DNA from: Helicobacteraceae bacterium
GTDB taxonomy: Bacteria; Campylobacterota; Campylobacteria; Campylobacterales; SZUA-545
DNA length: 8,546 nt
Reading direction: 5' to 3'
Assembly (NCBI GenBank): GCA_031273735.1
Contig: JAISRI010000008.1
Span: forward strand, 1 to 8,546
Positions 7,719 through 8,546 of the stretch are shown here, one piece after another. The position numbers were made by a program, and so were the translations under genes. A model generated the notes under the pieces. The model was not told where the DNA came from. It was given only the letters and a program-made list of their open reading frames with translations, and did not search any database. Numbering within the stretch: position 1 is the stretch's first letter; every line of letters begins with the position of its first letter.

Positions 7719-8264
7719 ATGGCTTTTAACATAGGCGAATACGAAAAATTGATAGACGGCTTTCATAAGATTATGCAAGAAAACATAGAGATCGCCGATA
7801 TTAAATTAAGCGCGGATCGTTGGACGTTAAAAGAGATGGTATCCCATCTTATCGATTCCGCTTCAAACAATCATCAAAGGTTTATCAGACTTCAATTGGA
7901 AGCAAAGATCAGTTTTCCGCTATATGAGGCGGAAAGTTGGAAAAACGCGACAAAAATCGGCGGATATAATGCGATCAACCTAATAAACCTATGGAAGGAA
8001 TATAACTATTTTTTACTTCATATTATTAAAAATATAGACGACGAGAGCCAAAAACATATATGGGAAATAGGCAATGAACGAAAAACGCTAAAGTATTTAG
8101 TGGAAGATTATTTCAGCCACATAAATTGGCATACAGAACTCTACCAAAAAAGAGTCGATGAAATAAAACGCCTTAATAGTGCGCGATTTGCCTTTTCAAT
8201 ATTATGGAGCGAAGCGCCTTTTTCCCGTCATTCCTGTACAAGTCAATCCTTTCTTTTAGATTGA
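7719..8264 (+). CDS. DinB/YfiT-like putative metalloenzyme with a probable read-through C-terminus
   Basis: Small predicted cytoplasmic four-helix protein of the DinB superfamily, 181 aa as read. Family features are RWTLKEMVSHLIDSASNNHQRF (about residues 34-55), aromatic Y/W positions after it, and SHINWH near the end. His43, His134 and His138 fit the family's three-His metal site. Members are putative metal-dependent enzymes, some of them thiol transferases in Gram-positive bacteria; the substrate here is unknown. The family-like part ends near residue 150. The last 30 residues look unlike it: they run through a stretch with CCCGTCATTCCTG and stop inside a terminator stem. Tandem stops TAA TAG lie at 8174-8179, one base out of frame, suggesting a lost stop. 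Hand count gives about 36% GC for 7741-8160, against 50-55% in two sampled lines of the macroglobulin gene, and I saw no CGATCG, so the gene may have been acquired. There is no visible functional link to pbpC. Confidence 0.85.
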   Translation: MAFNIGEYEKLIDGFHKIMQENIEIADIKLSADRWTLKEMVSHLIDSASNNHQRFIRLQLEAKISFPLYEAESWKNATKIGGYNAINLINLWKEYNYFLLHIIKNIDDESQKHIWEIGNERKTLKYLVEDYFSHINWHTELYQKRVDEIKRLNSARFAFSILWSEAPFSRHSCTSQSFLLD

Positions 8265-8285
8265 TCAAAGAGATCAATCTTTTTT
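8258..8285 (+). terminator. Strong intrinsic terminator after the DinB-like gene
   Basis: AGATTGATC (8258-8266) and GATCAATCT (8272-8280) form a perfect 9-bp stem with a 5-nt loop, followed by an unbroken T-run to 8285. The TGA used by the DinB-like frame (8262-8264) is inside the left arm. On the opposite strand the hairpin is not followed by T residues, so it terminates only rightward transcription. Confidence 0.85.
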
Positions 8286-8291
8286 GTTTTC

Positions 8292-8366
8292 TTTCATTAA
8301 CGCTTTTATCTTGCGTATCGCTTTGAGCGCGATCAGCTTATTGCTTTAATAAAAGCGTCAATGAAA
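8292..8366. repeat. Long inverted repeat (18-bp arms, one mismatch) in the intergenic space
   Basis: TTTCATTAACGCTTTTAT (8292-8309) is matched at 17 of 18 positions by the reverse complement of 8349-8366, around a 39-nt centre. The centre contains a smaller hairpin (ATCGC 8317-8321 with GCGAT 8328-8332), and the right arm can alternatively pair locally (TTATT 8338-8342 with AATAA 8348-8352). No T-run follows on either strand, so it is not a standard terminator. It could be a small repeat element (MITE or REP-like), a structured RNA, or a 3'-end stabiliser for the convergent gene. I see no obvious target-site duplication. The remaining intergenic bases (8367-8432) hold only a weak imperfect hairpin (about 8382-8415). 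Confidence 0.8.
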
Positions 8367-8432
8367 TGATTGGGTTGGACAATTCCCGCCCATACGGAAA
8401 TGGCGAGAAGGGACGCGAGAATGATTTATGAG

Positions 8433-8546
8433 TTATCTGCCAAGAAACATTTGCAGATAACGCGAAACCTCTTTAGGGTTGGTTTTGCCTATAAAGCCTT
8501 GCGCGTTAAGATTTTTCGCAAGCTCCATATTGCTTTCGGCGGTCAT
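8433..8546 (-). CDS. CheY-like response regulator receiver domain, C-terminal fragment (5' part outside window)
   Basis: On the minus strand the frame runs from the window edge (8546) to TAA (8435-8433) and gives 37 residues: MTAESNMELAKNL, then NAQGFIGKTNP, then KEVSRYLQMFLGR. This matches the end of a receiver domain: the MTAE strand carries the switch Thr (CheY Thr87 equivalent), the following helix leads to GFIGKT with the conserved Lys (CheY Lys109 equivalent), and the last helix ends the protein. The ATG at the edge is the strand Met inside the domain, not a start. The receiver is therefore the last domain, so the protein could be a stand-alone CheY-like regulator or a CheV-type CheW-receiver fusion; I cannot tell which. 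It is transcribed towards the DinB-like gene. Confidence 0.75.
   Translation of the reverse strand: MTAESNMELAKNLNAQGFIGKTNPKEVSRYLQMFLGR

Noticed and set aside
8382..8415. Hairpin after the receiver gene (CCCGCCCAT with ATGGCG...GGG) as a minus-strand terminator
   Set aside because: The stem needs bulges on both sides and no T-run follows on the minus strand.
8286..8432. CRISPR array, tRNA or small protein gene in the intergenic space
   Set aside because: There is only one inverted repeat and no regularly spaced direct repeats; no cloverleaf with a CCA-type end is visible, and no open frame with a ribosome site.

Overview
The window looks like chromosomal DNA from a Gram-negative bacterium. 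It carries two large envelope genes, for a periplasmic alpha-2-macroglobulin-like protein and penicillin-binding protein 1C, followed by one small unrelated gene and the clipped end of a signalling gene. The receiver-domain fragment at the right edge and the overall style (about 50% GC in sampled stretches, many CGATCG palindromes, Lys codons mostly AAA) made me think of a free-living or gut-associated member of Campylobacterota. That is a weak guess; nothing here fixes the taxon.

Layout. Positions 1-5309 (+) hold most of a bacterial alpha-2-macroglobulin (YfhM/ECAM type, thioester motif CSEQ). Its reading frame is open to the left edge, so the real N-terminus lies outside the window. Positions 5306-7648 (+) encode a complete PbpC, starting at a GTG that overlaps the previous stop (GTGA). 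A hairpin with a T-run at 7654-7678 closes this pair. Positions 7719-8264 (+) encode a DinB/YfiT-like putative metalloenzyme that is much more AT-rich than its neighbours. Its C-terminus reads on into a strong terminator at 8258-8285. Positions 8286-8432 are non-coding and contain an 18-bp, nearly perfect inverted repeat (8292-8366). Positions 8433-8546 (-) encode the last 37 residues of a CheY-like receiver domain, convergent with the rest.

How the genes fit together. The macroglobulin and PbpC form a translationally coupled two-gene unit. This pairing is known from many proteobacteria. The usual proposal is that the macroglobulin traps foreign proteases that reach the periplasm, while PbpC repairs or builds peptidoglycan at the breach. 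The DinB-like gene and the receiver-domain gene show no visible link to that unit.

I did not find a clearly new system. The points most worth a second look are the probable frameshifted C-terminus of the DinB-like gene, the long inverted repeat at 8292-8366, the acidic repeat inside the last macroglobulin domain, and the strong excess of CGATCG in the two large genes with none seen in the DinB-like gene.
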